Of a stretch of DNA of 7,894 nt, positions 1-6,221 are shown piece by piece. Position 1 is the first letter of the stretch, and each line of letters starts with the position of its first letter. Position numbers and translations under genes: made by a program. The notes beneath the pieces were generated by a model. The model was not told where the DNA came from. It ran no database searches and saw only the letters and a list, made by a program, of their open reading frames with translations. Origin of the DNA: Prevotellaceae bacterium (lineage in GTDB: Bacteria > Bacteroidota > Bacteroidia > Bacteroidales > UBA932); assembly GCA_031259805.1 (NCBI GenBank), contig JAIRKX010000198.1, forward strand, positions 1 through 7,894. The letters are read 5' to 3'.

Positions 1-375
1 AATAGCTTCGCCAGCCAGATAGAGGGTATTAATCCGGGAGACCTTATCGATTATTCGTATTACGCATATTATGGAAGTTGGTCGGCCACTCCTACGAGCG
101 GTTTTCTGGGATTAACCAATGCAAAGTGGGCGCCTTATCCTTACGCATTTCATGGGACAAACGGCACTACTGTATATCCGAGTATTAGTACGGCTAATAT
201 CAACAGTCTGAAAAATGGCGGGTATGGCGTGAATTTAATGTACGATTTACGGGGACAGTCTAATACGCATCCTAACGAAGCGTACATGGATTATTCCGAC
301 AGGCTGACTATCTTCTCCAATATCCTGTATGGGGAGGAAACGGTAGCCGGTACAATATATCAGAAAGACTGGTAA
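1..375 (+). CDS. C-terminal part of a GH18 endoglycosidase-like protein (5' end outside window)
   Basis: The first reading frame is open from the first base to a TAA at 373-375, giving 124 residues with no start inside the window, so this is the 3' end of a longer gene. The visible part is rich in Tyr, Asn and Gly. It contains the stretch LKNGGYGVNLMYDLRG and ends in YSDRLTIFSNILYGEETV...KDW. From memory of the family, the GGYG-x-x-MYDL strand followed by an F-S-x-x-x-LYGEE...KDW tail resembles the end of the TIM barrel in Bacteroidota GH18 endo-beta-N-acetylglucosaminidase-like proteins, which act on or bind glycans at the cell surface. The catalytic DxxDxDxE motif would lie upstream and cannot be checked, so the protein could be a non-catalytic binding relative. 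The next gene starts 14 bases after the stop, which suggests co-transcription. I am sure of the reading frame and only moderately inclined to the family. Confidence 0.6.
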   Translation, partial: NSFASQIEGINPGDLIDYSYYAYYGSWSATPTSGFLGLTNAKWAPYPYAFHGTNGTTVYPSISTANINSLKNGGYGVNLMYDLRGQSNTHPNEAYMDYSDRLTIFSNILYGEETVAGTIYQKDW

Positions 376-377
376 AA

Positions 378-382
378 AGGAG
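378..382 (+). promoter_or_regulatory. Shine-Dalgarno-like AGGAG before the Asp-box lipoprotein gene
   Basis: AGGAG lies 7 bases before the ATG at 390, directly after the stop codon of the preceding gene. Bacteroidota genes usually initiate without a strong Shine-Dalgarno sequence, so this well-placed motif is notable. It supports the ATG at 390 and tight coupling to the upstream gene. Confidence 0.5.
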
Positions 383-389
383 ACGAGTA

Positions 390-1523
390 ATGAAGAATAT
401 CTTTATACTATTAGTAAGCATCAGCATGCTGAGTGTAGCTGCTTGCACCGAGTCGGAGCCGGCGTTGTCCGGTTCCGACGACGGGCAAGCCCTCCGGCGC
501 AGCCCGGCGGTAACCCTCAGCGACAGCGTGAGTATTGAGGTTACGCTGATGAACACGGCAGACAGCACTACGCTATATGCCGTATCGGGAAGTCATAAAC
601 CGAGCAATAATTTTCTTTTAACCGGTGGCTCTGGCGGGGCATCCTATCGTTCCAGCGAAGATGGTGATAGCTGGTGGTCTGCACAAAATACTTATCCGGT
701 AGGTACTATTAATGCATTAAGTTGTAGTCGCAATACAAATGGTTATTATCAGAACTGGAAATACTGTATGGCTGCTTGTGATAACGGGATATGGACTTAT
801 GATTTGGCTAATGCCGGAAATTATTGGTGGCCGTTGCTGCAAGGGAATGAATATACTTTTACTGCTACAACTAATTATCAAGACCCTCGCGGGTGGGCGG
901 TTTTCTGGAATATAGCTGGGTTAAGAGACAGTATTCCATGCTTATATTATTATTACTATTTTCACGATGGCACTTATAGTTATTTCTATGAATTGGATGC
1001 AAGTATGTTTGAAAATAAGATTACAGATATGACAAATATGTACAGTCTGCCTGTAATTGCAGTAACCGACGGAGGAGAAATAGCCAGTACAGGTTCTATG
1101 CCAGGCGATATATTCGAAATAGTGCATGATTTTGATACGGCGCTATATGCTACATGTCTATTTTTTACAGAGTATTCAGATAGTACAAAAATATTTGTGG
1201 CCGGCGACAATGGTTTTATGAAATACGCAATGGTTACGGATCAATATACTTGGTTTTCGATAACCTCTCCCGGAATTACAAGTCGTATCAATAGTATGGC
1301 TACTGATTGTGACGAGTTCGGAGCAGGAGGTAGCATCCTCGTCGCCGGCGGCGCCGGCGGCCAGTTCGCCTACTCGATAGACGACGGCGTAACATGGACG
1401 CCGTATGACATCGGCTTCGGCACGTCGGACATCCACGATATTACGTACTACGACTACGACAACAGCTTCTACGCCGTGGGCGCCGGCGGAAAAATCGCCC
1501 GAATAAAAATAAGTATCGAATAA
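390..1523 (+). CDS. Surface lipoprotein with Asp-box (BNR-like) beta-propeller repeats
   Basis: A 377-residue protein with a lipoprotein signal peptide: Met-Lys-Asn, a hydrophobic core and the lipobox SVAAC, with the lipidated Cys at residue 19. The mature protein starts CTESEP and has further acidic residues nearby, as in Bacteroidota lipoproteins exported to the outer surface. A perfect Asp-box S-x-D-x-G-x-x-W is present at 329-336 (SIDDGVTW), and a variant with Glu for Asp at 88-95 (SSEDGDSW). Repeating blocks of the type 'hydrophobic-VAG-x-x-G-x-x-x-Y' recur near residues 269-279, 317-328 and 361-371. This pattern suggests a beta-propeller of the BNR/Ycf48-like kind; the ligand is unknown and there is no sign of sialidase catalytic residues. 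A run of five Tyr and a Phe (186-191) is encoded by a TAT-rich microsatellite. The middle of the gene (about 545-1320) is much more AT-rich than its two ends. It probably shares a transcript with the GH18-like gene upstream. Confidence 0.8.
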   Translation: MKNIFILLVSISMLSVAACTESEPALSGSDDGQALRRSPAVTLSDSVSIEVTLMNTADSTTLYAVSGSHKPSNNFLLTGGSGGASYRSSEDGDSWWSAQNTYPVGTINALSCSRNTNGYYQNWKYCMAACDNGIWTYDLANAGNYWWPLLQGNEYTFTATTNYQDPRGWAVFWNIAGLRDSIPCLYYYYYFHDGTYSYFYELDASMFENKITDMTNMYSLPVIAVTDGGEIASTGSMPGDIFEIVHDFDTALYATCLFFTEYSDSTKIFVAGDNGFMKYAMVTDQYTWFSITSPGITSRINSMATDCDEFGAGGSILVAGGAGGQFAYSIDDGVTWTPYDIGFGTSDIHDITYYDYDNSFYAVGAGGKIARIKISIE

Positions 1524-1585
1524 AAAGGAAACAATGCGATATGCCATGAAAGCAATAAAATATAAACCAATAAATATATATCACC

Positions 1586-2302
1586 ATGCATAATGTAATA
1601 AGAGTTCAATTACGGCCGAATCCACTAACGGACGATCCGAGAGACTATGTGGCCGTCGTGCTCCCGCAGGGACACGTAAAATTAGAAGACATCGTCGAAG
1701 CCCTCGTAGAAGAAGGCACGGAGTTTGCCCGGGAAACACTGGTCGACATCATCGGTCGGTACAACCGGATGAGCGCCAAACTTGCCGTCAGCGGCTACGA
1801 CGTCGATACGGGGCTGGTCTACCTCCGTCCGGTAGTTCGCGGCGTATTCTACGACAAGAGCTACGACCCTGAAAAGAACAGCCTGTATGTACTGGCCACA
1901 CAAAGTAAGGACATCCGCGAAGCCGTCGCCCAAACACACGTCGACGTAATGGGCGAAGCGCCCAGCGTGATGCAAATCCTGCTGGTCGAAAACATGGTTA
2001 CCCACGCCGCCGACGGCACGATAACCCGCGGACGCAATGCACAAGTCAACGGCTCGTACATCAAAATAGCCGGCAACCATCCCGACGTCGGCGTCTACCT
2101 CGTTACGGTAGACGGAGCGTCCACCCACCACCTGCCCGCCGACAGCATCGTAAAGAACGAGCCCAGCTCGCTACTACTATTCATCCCCGCCGACATCCCT
2201 ACGGGCGACTATCGGCTGCGGATCGTCACACAATTCTCCCGGCAAAAGCTACTGACCTTGCCCCGCGAGGCCACCTACCACGTGCCGCTAACGATTATTT
2301 AA
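1586..2302 (+). CDS. HU-like DNA-binding domain / DUF4469 (HU-HIG type) protein
   Basis: A 238-residue protein without a signal peptide, so probably cytoplasmic. Residues 1 to about 122 match the HU-like N-terminal domain of a Bacteroidota family: a conserved helix pair (LEDIVEALVEEGTEFARETLVDIIGRYNR, 33-61) followed by beta strands (MSAKLAVSGYDVDTGLVYLRPVVRGVFYD, 62-90). Residues from about 128 to 236 form the Ig-like DUF4469 domain, including ITRGRNAQVNGSYIKIAG (146-163) and the near-terminal PADIPTGDYRLRIVTQFS. Length and layout match the usual single-HU plus Ig form. The fold relation to HU implies DNA binding, but the cellular role of the family is not established to my knowledge. The ATG at 1586 is chosen because it gives the family N-terminus. 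The 62-base gap upstream is AT-rich, has no terminator, and contains an overlapping 19-codon ORF. Downstream, a GTATAC tandem array begins 53 bases past the stop. Confidence 0.88.
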   Translation: MHNVIRVQLRPNPLTDDPRDYVAVVLPQGHVKLEDIVEALVEEGTEFARETLVDIIGRYNRMSAKLAVSGYDVDTGLVYLRPVVRGVFYDKSYDPEKNSLYVLATQSKDIREAVAQTHVDVMGEAPSVMQILLVENMVTHAADGTITRGRNAQVNGSYIKIAGNHPDVGVYLVTVDGASTHHLPADSIVKNEPSSLLLFIPADIPTGDYRLRIVTQFSRQKLLTLPREATYHVPLTII

Positions 2303-2355
2303 CGGAATATGAGCACCCTCCGTACCACGCCCGCGTCCCCGGCAACGCCGCCACA

Positions 2356-2492
2356 GTATACCCGATGTATACACCGGCGTATACCCGATGTATACACCGG
2401 CGTATCCTCGATGTATACACCGGCGTATACTCGGTGTATACCGACGGCGTATACTCGGTGTATACCGACGGCGCATACCCGATGTACACCGG
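2356..2492 (+). repeat. Tandem array of six 23-24-bp units built on GTATAC
   Basis: Units start at 2356, 2379, 2402, 2425, 2449 and 2473. Units 1 and 2 are identical 23-mers and unit 3 differs from them at two positions. Units 4 and 5 are identical 24-mers of a second type, and unit 6 is degenerate and truncated. Every full unit has a GTAT(A) start and an internal TGTATAC palindrome followed by C/A-rich bases and GGC. Units 4 and 5 each contain a small inverted repeat, TCGGT-GTAT-ACCGA (2431-2444 and 2455-2468). The 272-base intergenic region (2303-2574) contains this array, then a very GC-rich stretch (2490-2530), then an AT-rich stretch before the next start. No promoter of the TTTG/TAnnTTTG type was seen there. 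The units lack stop codons in all six frames, which produces several spurious open frames. Possible roles are a VNTR, an iteron-like protein-binding array, or a spacing/topology element. Confidence 0.9.
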
Positions 2493-2574
2493 TATCCGGC
2501 CGGCGCGGACACGGCGCGGCGGCGCGCATTTTCCCCCTCTATTATCTATTATCAAACATCCAAAATCCAAAGAA

Positions 2575-4065
2575 ATGAAAAAAATACATTATCTACTGAC
2601 CCTTGCCGCCTGCATAGCCATAACCATAGCAGTATCGTGCGGCGAAGACGAAACGCCCGGCTATACGCCCGAGGCCATTGAGAACCCCGTAACGGGAATA
2701 ACCATCGCCAACGCCACAGCCGACGGCATTGTACTCTCCGACGTCGGGGCGACCGAGCAGGTGCAAGTATCGGCCACGCCGTCGAACGCCGGCGACGCCG
2801 ACCGCTACCACTACTCCTATGTGTCGGGCGACCAACGCATATTTACCGTATCGCCCGCCGGCGTAGTCACGGCCACCGGCGCCGGCGTCGCATGGCTGAC
2901 GGTCATCCCGAACAACAACGCCGCGCTGGCCGCCCGGTGCAAAGTAACCGTAGTAGGCGTCCGCGTTACATCGATCGACATCGCATCGGGCTATGAAGCC
3001 CGGACGCTGGCGCGCACCAACGCCGCCGGCCCTACGCTCAACTTAGCCTCCTACCTCACCGTAGCGCCCGCCGATGCGTCGATCAAACGACTCCGGTACT
3101 CGTCGTCCGACCCCACGGTAGCCACCGTCGATGAAGACGGCGTAGTAACCGCCGTCTGGGAAGGCGAAACCGTCATCCGCATCGAAGCCACCGACCACAG
3201 CGGCGTCTATGCCGAATCGGTCATCACGGTAACCATCACGCCGGTAGCGACGCTTTCGTTTTATGCCAACACATTTAATAATTTGAACATTAATTCGAAA
3301 ATGAACCAAACGGGCAACTATGACTTAAGTCCTGCCGACTACTCCAAAGGAACAAGCAGCAGTAGCCCTATCCGCTACCAACCCACAAATGCTACACGGA
3401 ACATACTGGAATACGCTTCGTCGGACGAAGAAGTGCTGGAAATCCAAAGCACCTCGTCAAACGGCTTTCGCTTGATTCCTAAAAAAGGAGGCCGCGCAAC
3501 CATCACAGCCACCGCTACCGACGGCCATGGCGCCACGGTTACGTCCAACCCCATCAACGTCTACGGCATCTACCCGCACACCGGCTGGACGATTGTGGCG
3601 TCTTCGCCTACCGGAGAATTGCAGGACGGCGGCGACACTTGGGGCGGCCCCATCGAAAACATGTTTGTCGACGGCAAACAGGTAGGCTTCTACCGGCAGG
3701 GTACCACGCAATTGCCCACCGGCAGCTATCCCTACTTTATCATCGACTTCGGCGAGAGCCTCCCGTTCAACTACGTCATCCTGTCGCACTCATGGGCGGG
3801 TAACTACAACAGCGGCACCCGCTCCAACCGCCTGTCCATGTCGGGCAGCAACGACAATGCGAACTACACCTCCATCGTATCAGGCGTAACCGCATCGCCG
3901 GGCTACAACTATATTTCGGTACTAAGTCAAGTACACACCTACCGCTACCTGAAAGTCGAAATATGGAACACCACCAACTACACCGGCGCTTCGGGCACCG
4001 GCGTCGCAGCCACGCCTATCAATGTCGTCTACGACTTCAACCTCGGCTACCTGCCGCCGCTGTAG
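2575..4065 (+). CDS. Surface lipoprotein with three Big_2-like Ig domains and a discoidin-like domain
   Basis: A 496-residue protein from the ATG at 2575. This start is chosen over the in-frame ATG at 2365 because it gives a clean lipoprotein signal: MKKIHYLLTL, a hydrophobic core, and IAVSC with the lipid-accepting Cys at 22. The mature N-terminus CGEDETPG is acidic, as in surface-exported Bacteroidota lipoproteins. Three successive Big_2-like modules follow, at about 38-127, 129-222 and 224-331, with typical signatures such as SSDPTVATVDEDGVVTAVWEGETVI and GGRATITATATDGHG. The C-terminal region (about 333-490) resembles an F5/8 type C (discoidin) carbohydrate-binding domain: W338, the FIIDFGES strand, SMSGSNDNANY and a final TYRYLKVEIWNT strand. 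Such proteins typically sit on the cell surface and bind polysaccharide or host glycans next to SusC/SusD-type loci; no enzymatic motif is visible. The segment 3260-3500 is less GC-rich than its flanks. A strong terminator follows 55 bases after the stop. Confidence 0.85.
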   Translation: MKKIHYLLTLAACIAITIAVSCGEDETPGYTPEAIENPVTGITIANATADGIVLSDVGATEQVQVSATPSNAGDADRYHYSYVSGDQRIFTVSPAGVVTATGAGVAWLTVIPNNNAALAARCKVTVVGVRVTSIDIASGYEARTLARTNAAGPTLNLASYLTVAPADASIKRLRYSSSDPTVATVDEDGVVTAVWEGETVIRIEATDHSGVYAESVITVTITPVATLSFYANTFNNLNINSKMNQTGNYDLSPADYSKGTSSSSPIRYQPTNATRNILEYASSDEEVLEIQSTSSNGFRLIPKKGGRATITATATDGHGATVTSNPINVYGIYPHTGWTIVASSPTGELQDGGDTWGGPIENMFVDGKQVGFYRQGTTQLPTGSYPYFIIDFGESLPFNYVILSHSWAGNYNSGTRSNRLSMSGSNDNANYTSIVSGVTASPGYNYISVLSQVHTYRYLKVEIWNTTNYTGASGTGVAATPINVVYDFNLGYLPPL

Positions 4066-4120
4066 CATAGACGATCGACTGTCGAACCTCAATATAACTG
4101 TAAATAATTGTGTTTAACTG

Positions 4121-4149
4121 AAAGCCGCCCCCGATGGGGGCGGCTTTTT
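4121..4149 (+). terminator. Rho-independent terminator after the Big_2/discoidin lipoprotein gene
   Basis: AAAGCCGCCCCC (4121-4132) pairs perfectly with GGGGGCGGCTTT (4136-4147) around a 3-base loop GAT, and the T-run continues to 4149. The stem is 12 bp and very GC-rich, followed by five T, so it ends the plus-strand block. The A-run on its left is short, so any activity for the opposing ruvC transcript would be weak. Confidence 0.93.
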
Positions 4150-4160
4150 GATAGACATAA

Positions 4161-4187
4161 AGCGCGCCGGAGGGTCTCCGGCGCGCT
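4161..4187. other. Perfect 12-bp hairpin between the convergent genes
   Basis: AGCGCGCCGGAG (4161-4172) pairs with CTCCGGCGCGCT (4176-4187) around a 3-base loop GGT. It lies 11 bases past the T-run of the plus-strand terminator. No T-run follows on the plus strand. On the minus strand the stem is followed by TTTATGT, a weak T-tract, so it might act as the terminator of the ruvC transcript. Confidence 0.75.
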
Positions 4188-4218
4188 GTCTTCCCGGCTA
4201 TACCCATGCAAATTTAAT

Positions 4219-4285
4219 ACGCTTGCCCCGGGCTGACGCATCTAAAATATATGTATTAGATGCGTCAGCCCTGACGCTTGCCCCG
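4219..4285. repeat. 16-bp inverted repeat flanked by a 12-bp direct repeat (MITE- or REP-like)
   Basis: ACGCTTGCCCCG occurs at 4219-4230 and again exactly at 4274-4285. Between the copies lies a perfect 16-bp inverted repeat, GGGCTGACGCATCTAA (4230-4245) with TTAGATGCGTCAGCCC (4256-4271), around an AT-rich 10-base loop. A competing stem, GCGTCAG-CC-CTGACGC (4262-4277), uses the right arm and would exclude the larger one. No T-tract follows on either strand, so a plain terminator is unlikely. The right end lies 2 bases from the last base of ruvC. Possibilities are a very small inverted-repeat element with a target duplication, a REP-like palindrome, or an mRNA 3'-end stabilising structure. Confidence 0.8.
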
Positions 4286-4287
4286 TG

Positions 4288-4875
4288 TTATTTTCGTACT
4301 CGTGCAGGATTTTTCCCTATAAAATCTTTCCAGCTTTTATAGGCTTTCTCGCCGGATGGGCAGGCGCTTTGGAAAAAATGACACATGGCTGCCGCTAACC
4401 CGTCGGTCGAATCTAAATCGGTGGGCAGTTCTTGTATTTTCAATAAATTTTGCAGGATTTTAGCGACTTGTTCCTTCGAAGCCGCCCCTTGTCCGGTAAT
4501 GGCCAGTTTGATTTTCCGAGGCGCGTATTCGGTAATGGGGATTTGTCGCGCCAACGCCGCGGCAATGGCCGTGCCCTGCGCCCGTCCTAATTTTAACATC
4601 GACTGTACATTCTTCCCATAGAACGGGGCTTCAATCGCCATTTCATTGGGTTTGTACTCGTCGATCAGTTGCGTTACCCGTTCGAAAATACGTTGCATCT
4701 TCACATAATGGTCTTCGTATTTATGCAAGGCCAGCACCCCCAGTACCACTAATTTTACCGCTTGTCCCGACGTGCTGATGATGCCGTATCCCATGACCGT
4801 CGTTCCCGGGTCGATGCCCATGATAATGCGCTCCACAGGAGCCGCCGGTTTGTTTATTTTAATTACGGACGACAA
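4288..4875 (-). CDS. ruvC: Crossover junction endodeoxyribonuclease RuvC
   Basis: RuvC resolves Holliday junctions by paired nicking as part of the RuvABC recombination machinery. In this 195-residue frame the catalytic acidic residues are all visible: Asp22 in MGIDPGTTVMGYG, Glu82 in AIEAPFYGKNVQSMLKLGRAQG, and Asp155 and Asp158 in LDSTDGLAAAMCHF. The YAPRKIKLAITGQGAASKEQV segment (117-137) is the usual RuvC core. The length is close to Bacteroidales RuvC. The start is uncertain: no ATG precedes the catalytic core, and an in-frame TAG lies three codons upstream of the first candidate. Candidates are TTG at 4875, GTG at 4836 (giving MERIIMGIDPG, which fits the family N-terminus) and ATG at 4821 (beginning right at GIDPG). 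ruvC lies 51 bases downstream of serS in the same direction and has no promoter of its own that I can see, so it is probably co-transcribed with serS. Confidence 0.96.
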   Translation of the reverse strand: MSSVIKINKPAAPVERIIMGIDPGTTVMGYGIISTSGQAVKLVVLGVLALHKYEDHYVKMQRIFERVTQLIDEYKPNEMAIEAPFYGKNVQSMLKLGRAQGTAIAAALARQIPITEYAPRKIKLAITGQGAASKEQVAKILQNLLKIQELPTDLDSTDGLAAAMCHFFQSACPSGEKAYKSWKDFIGKNPARVRK

Positions 4876-4926
4876 GTGGATTGACTATTAGGTACTGTTT
4901 GTTGATGATTCTTCCTCATCCCTGTT

Positions 4927-6207
4927 CTATCGTTCCTGTTCTTCAATCATTTCAAACCCGGTATAGGCTTGCAGCGCCTTTGGGATGCGGATGCCTTCGG
5001 GCGTCTGGTTGTTTTCGAGCAACGCGGCAACGATGCGCGGCAACGCCAGCGAACTGCCGTTCAGGGTGTGCGCCAGTTGCGTTTTCTTCGTCTCGTCGCG
5101 GTAACGCAGTTTGAGGCGGTTCGCTTGAAACGATTCGAAATTCGATACCGAACTTACTTCGAGCCAGCGTTCCTGTGCCGCCGAAAAAACCTCAAAGTCG
5201 AACGTCATGGCTGAGGTAAAGCTCATATCGCCGCCGCACAGTTTGATAATACGGTAGGGCAATTCCAAGGATTGCACAATGTTTTCGACGTGCCGCACCA
5301 TTTCGTCCAGTGTGGCATAGGAATTTTGCGGCAACTGCAATTGCACAATTTCTACTTTGTCGAACTGGTGCAGGCGGTTCAAACCGCGCACATCTTTTCC
5401 GTACGAGCCGGCTTCCCTGCGGAAACAGGGCGTGTAGGCGGTTAGTTTCACCGGCAGTTCCGATGCATTCAAAATCACGTCGCGGTAAATATTGGTTACC
5501 GGCACTTCGGCGGTAGGTATCAAATAAAAATTGTCAATGCCCACATGGTACATTTGCCCTTCCTTGTCGGGTAAATTCCCGGTGCCAAACCCCGACGTTT
5601 CATTGACCATCAGCGGCGGCTGCACTTCGGTATAGCCCGCAGCCGTGTTGCAATCCAGAAAATAGGTAATCAATGCGCGTTGCAACTTGGCGCCTTTGTC
5701 TTTATAGACGGGAAATCCCGCGCCGGTTAGTTTAACGCCCAATTCAAAATCAATCAGGTTGTATTTGGCTGCCAGTTCCCAGTGCGGCAACGCTTGCGGT
5801 AACACCGGTTTTTTGCCGCCTTCGCGGATAATCACATTATCGTCCGGTGTACGGCCGGCGGGCACTTGTTCCGACGGCAGGTTGGGCAGTAAGACCAACA
5901 GGTTGTCCCGTTGTTTTTCCGTATCGGATAGTTGCTGCTCCAGTGTTTTCGATTGCTCTTTCAGTTGCGCTGTTTGTTGTTTGGCGGCTTCGGCCTCGTC
6001 ACGCTTGCCCTGTTGCATCAGTATTCCGATTTGTTTGGCTCGCATATTTTGTTGCGACAGATTGGCATCCAACGCTGTTTGCAAGACCTTGCGTTCGTTG
6101 TCGACGGCTATAATTTGTAGCGCCAATTCGCTCGCATCAAAATTTTTGATGCGCAACCGCTCTATGACAAAATCGGTTTGTTCGCGGATTATTTTTAGTG
6201 TAAGCAT
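4927..6207 (-). CDS. serS: Serine--tRNA ligase (seryl-tRNA synthetase)
   Basis: Charges tRNA-Ser with serine in the cytoplasm. The 426 residues match the family length of about 425-430. The N-terminal tRNA-binding arm is visible as a long charged, Gln-rich coiled coil (about residues 26-105). The class II catalytic core follows, with motif 1 around GAGFPVYKDKGAKLQRALI (162-180), the serine-binding TAE at 232-234, motif 2 with FRREAGSYGKD (262-272), and motif 3 with NGSSLALPRIVAALLENNQ (383-401). The C-terminus IRIPKALQAYTGFEMI is typical. The start ATG at 6207 gives the family N-terminus MLTLKIIREQ. The gene begins 14 bases after the T-tract of an intrinsic terminator and has no recognisable TTTG/TAnnTTTG promoter in that gap, so it may be expressed by read-through from the ribosomal protein genes. 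Confidence 0.98.
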   Translation of the reverse strand: MLTLKIIREQTDFVIERLRIKNFDASELALQIIAVDNERKVLQTALDANLSQQNMRAKQIGILMQQGKRDEAEAAKQQTAQLKEQSKTLEQQLSDTEKQRDNLLVLLPNLPSEQVPAGRTPDDNVIIREGGKKPVLPQALPHWELAAKYNLIDFELGVKLTGAGFPVYKDKGAKLQRALITYFLDCNTAAGYTEVQPPLMVNETSGFGTGNLPDKEGQMYHVGIDNFYLIPTAEVPVTNIYRDVILNASELPVKLTAYTPCFRREAGSYGKDVRGLNRLHQFDKVEIVQLQLPQNSYATLDEMVRHVENIVQSLELPYRIIKLCGGDMSFTSAMTFDFEVFSAAQERWLEVSSVSNFESFQANRLKLRYRDETKKTQLAHTLNGSSLALPRIVAALLENNQTPEGIRIPKALQAYTGFEMIEEQER

Positions 6208-6221
6208 ATATTTCTTTAAAT

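Noticed and set aside
1003..1010. TATGTTTG matching the TAnnTTTG promoter element on the plus strand
   Set aside because: It lies inside the lipoprotein reading frame, with no gene start suitably downstream, and such 8-mers occur by chance in AT-rich DNA.
2356..2492. CRISPR array
   Set aside because: Units are contiguous with no unique spacers, and no cas genes are present.
2365..2574. N-terminal 70-residue extension of the Big_2/discoidin lipoprotein
   Set aside because: It is translated repeat DNA and would bury a clean lipoprotein signal peptide that starts at 2575. Kept only as a phase-variation idea among the findings.
2309..2578. An 89-residue plus-strand frame starting just after the HU/DUF4469 stop and overlapping the lipoprotein start
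   Set aside because: Most of it is the GTATAC array, which is stop-free in every frame. The product is low-complexity with no family resemblance, and similar frames exist on the minus strand.
4230..4271. The 16-bp inverted repeat as the ruvC terminator
   Set aside because: No T-tract follows it on the minus strand (the next bases are GGGGCAAGCG), and the 12-base direct repeats are unexplained by a terminator.
4219..4285. Integron attC site
   Set aside because: There are no GTTRRRY/RYYYAAC core ends and no integrase or cassette genes nearby.
4148..4342. Short plus-strand frame across the convergent junction
   Set aside because: It runs through two hairpins and into the 3' end of ruvC and shows no protein family features.
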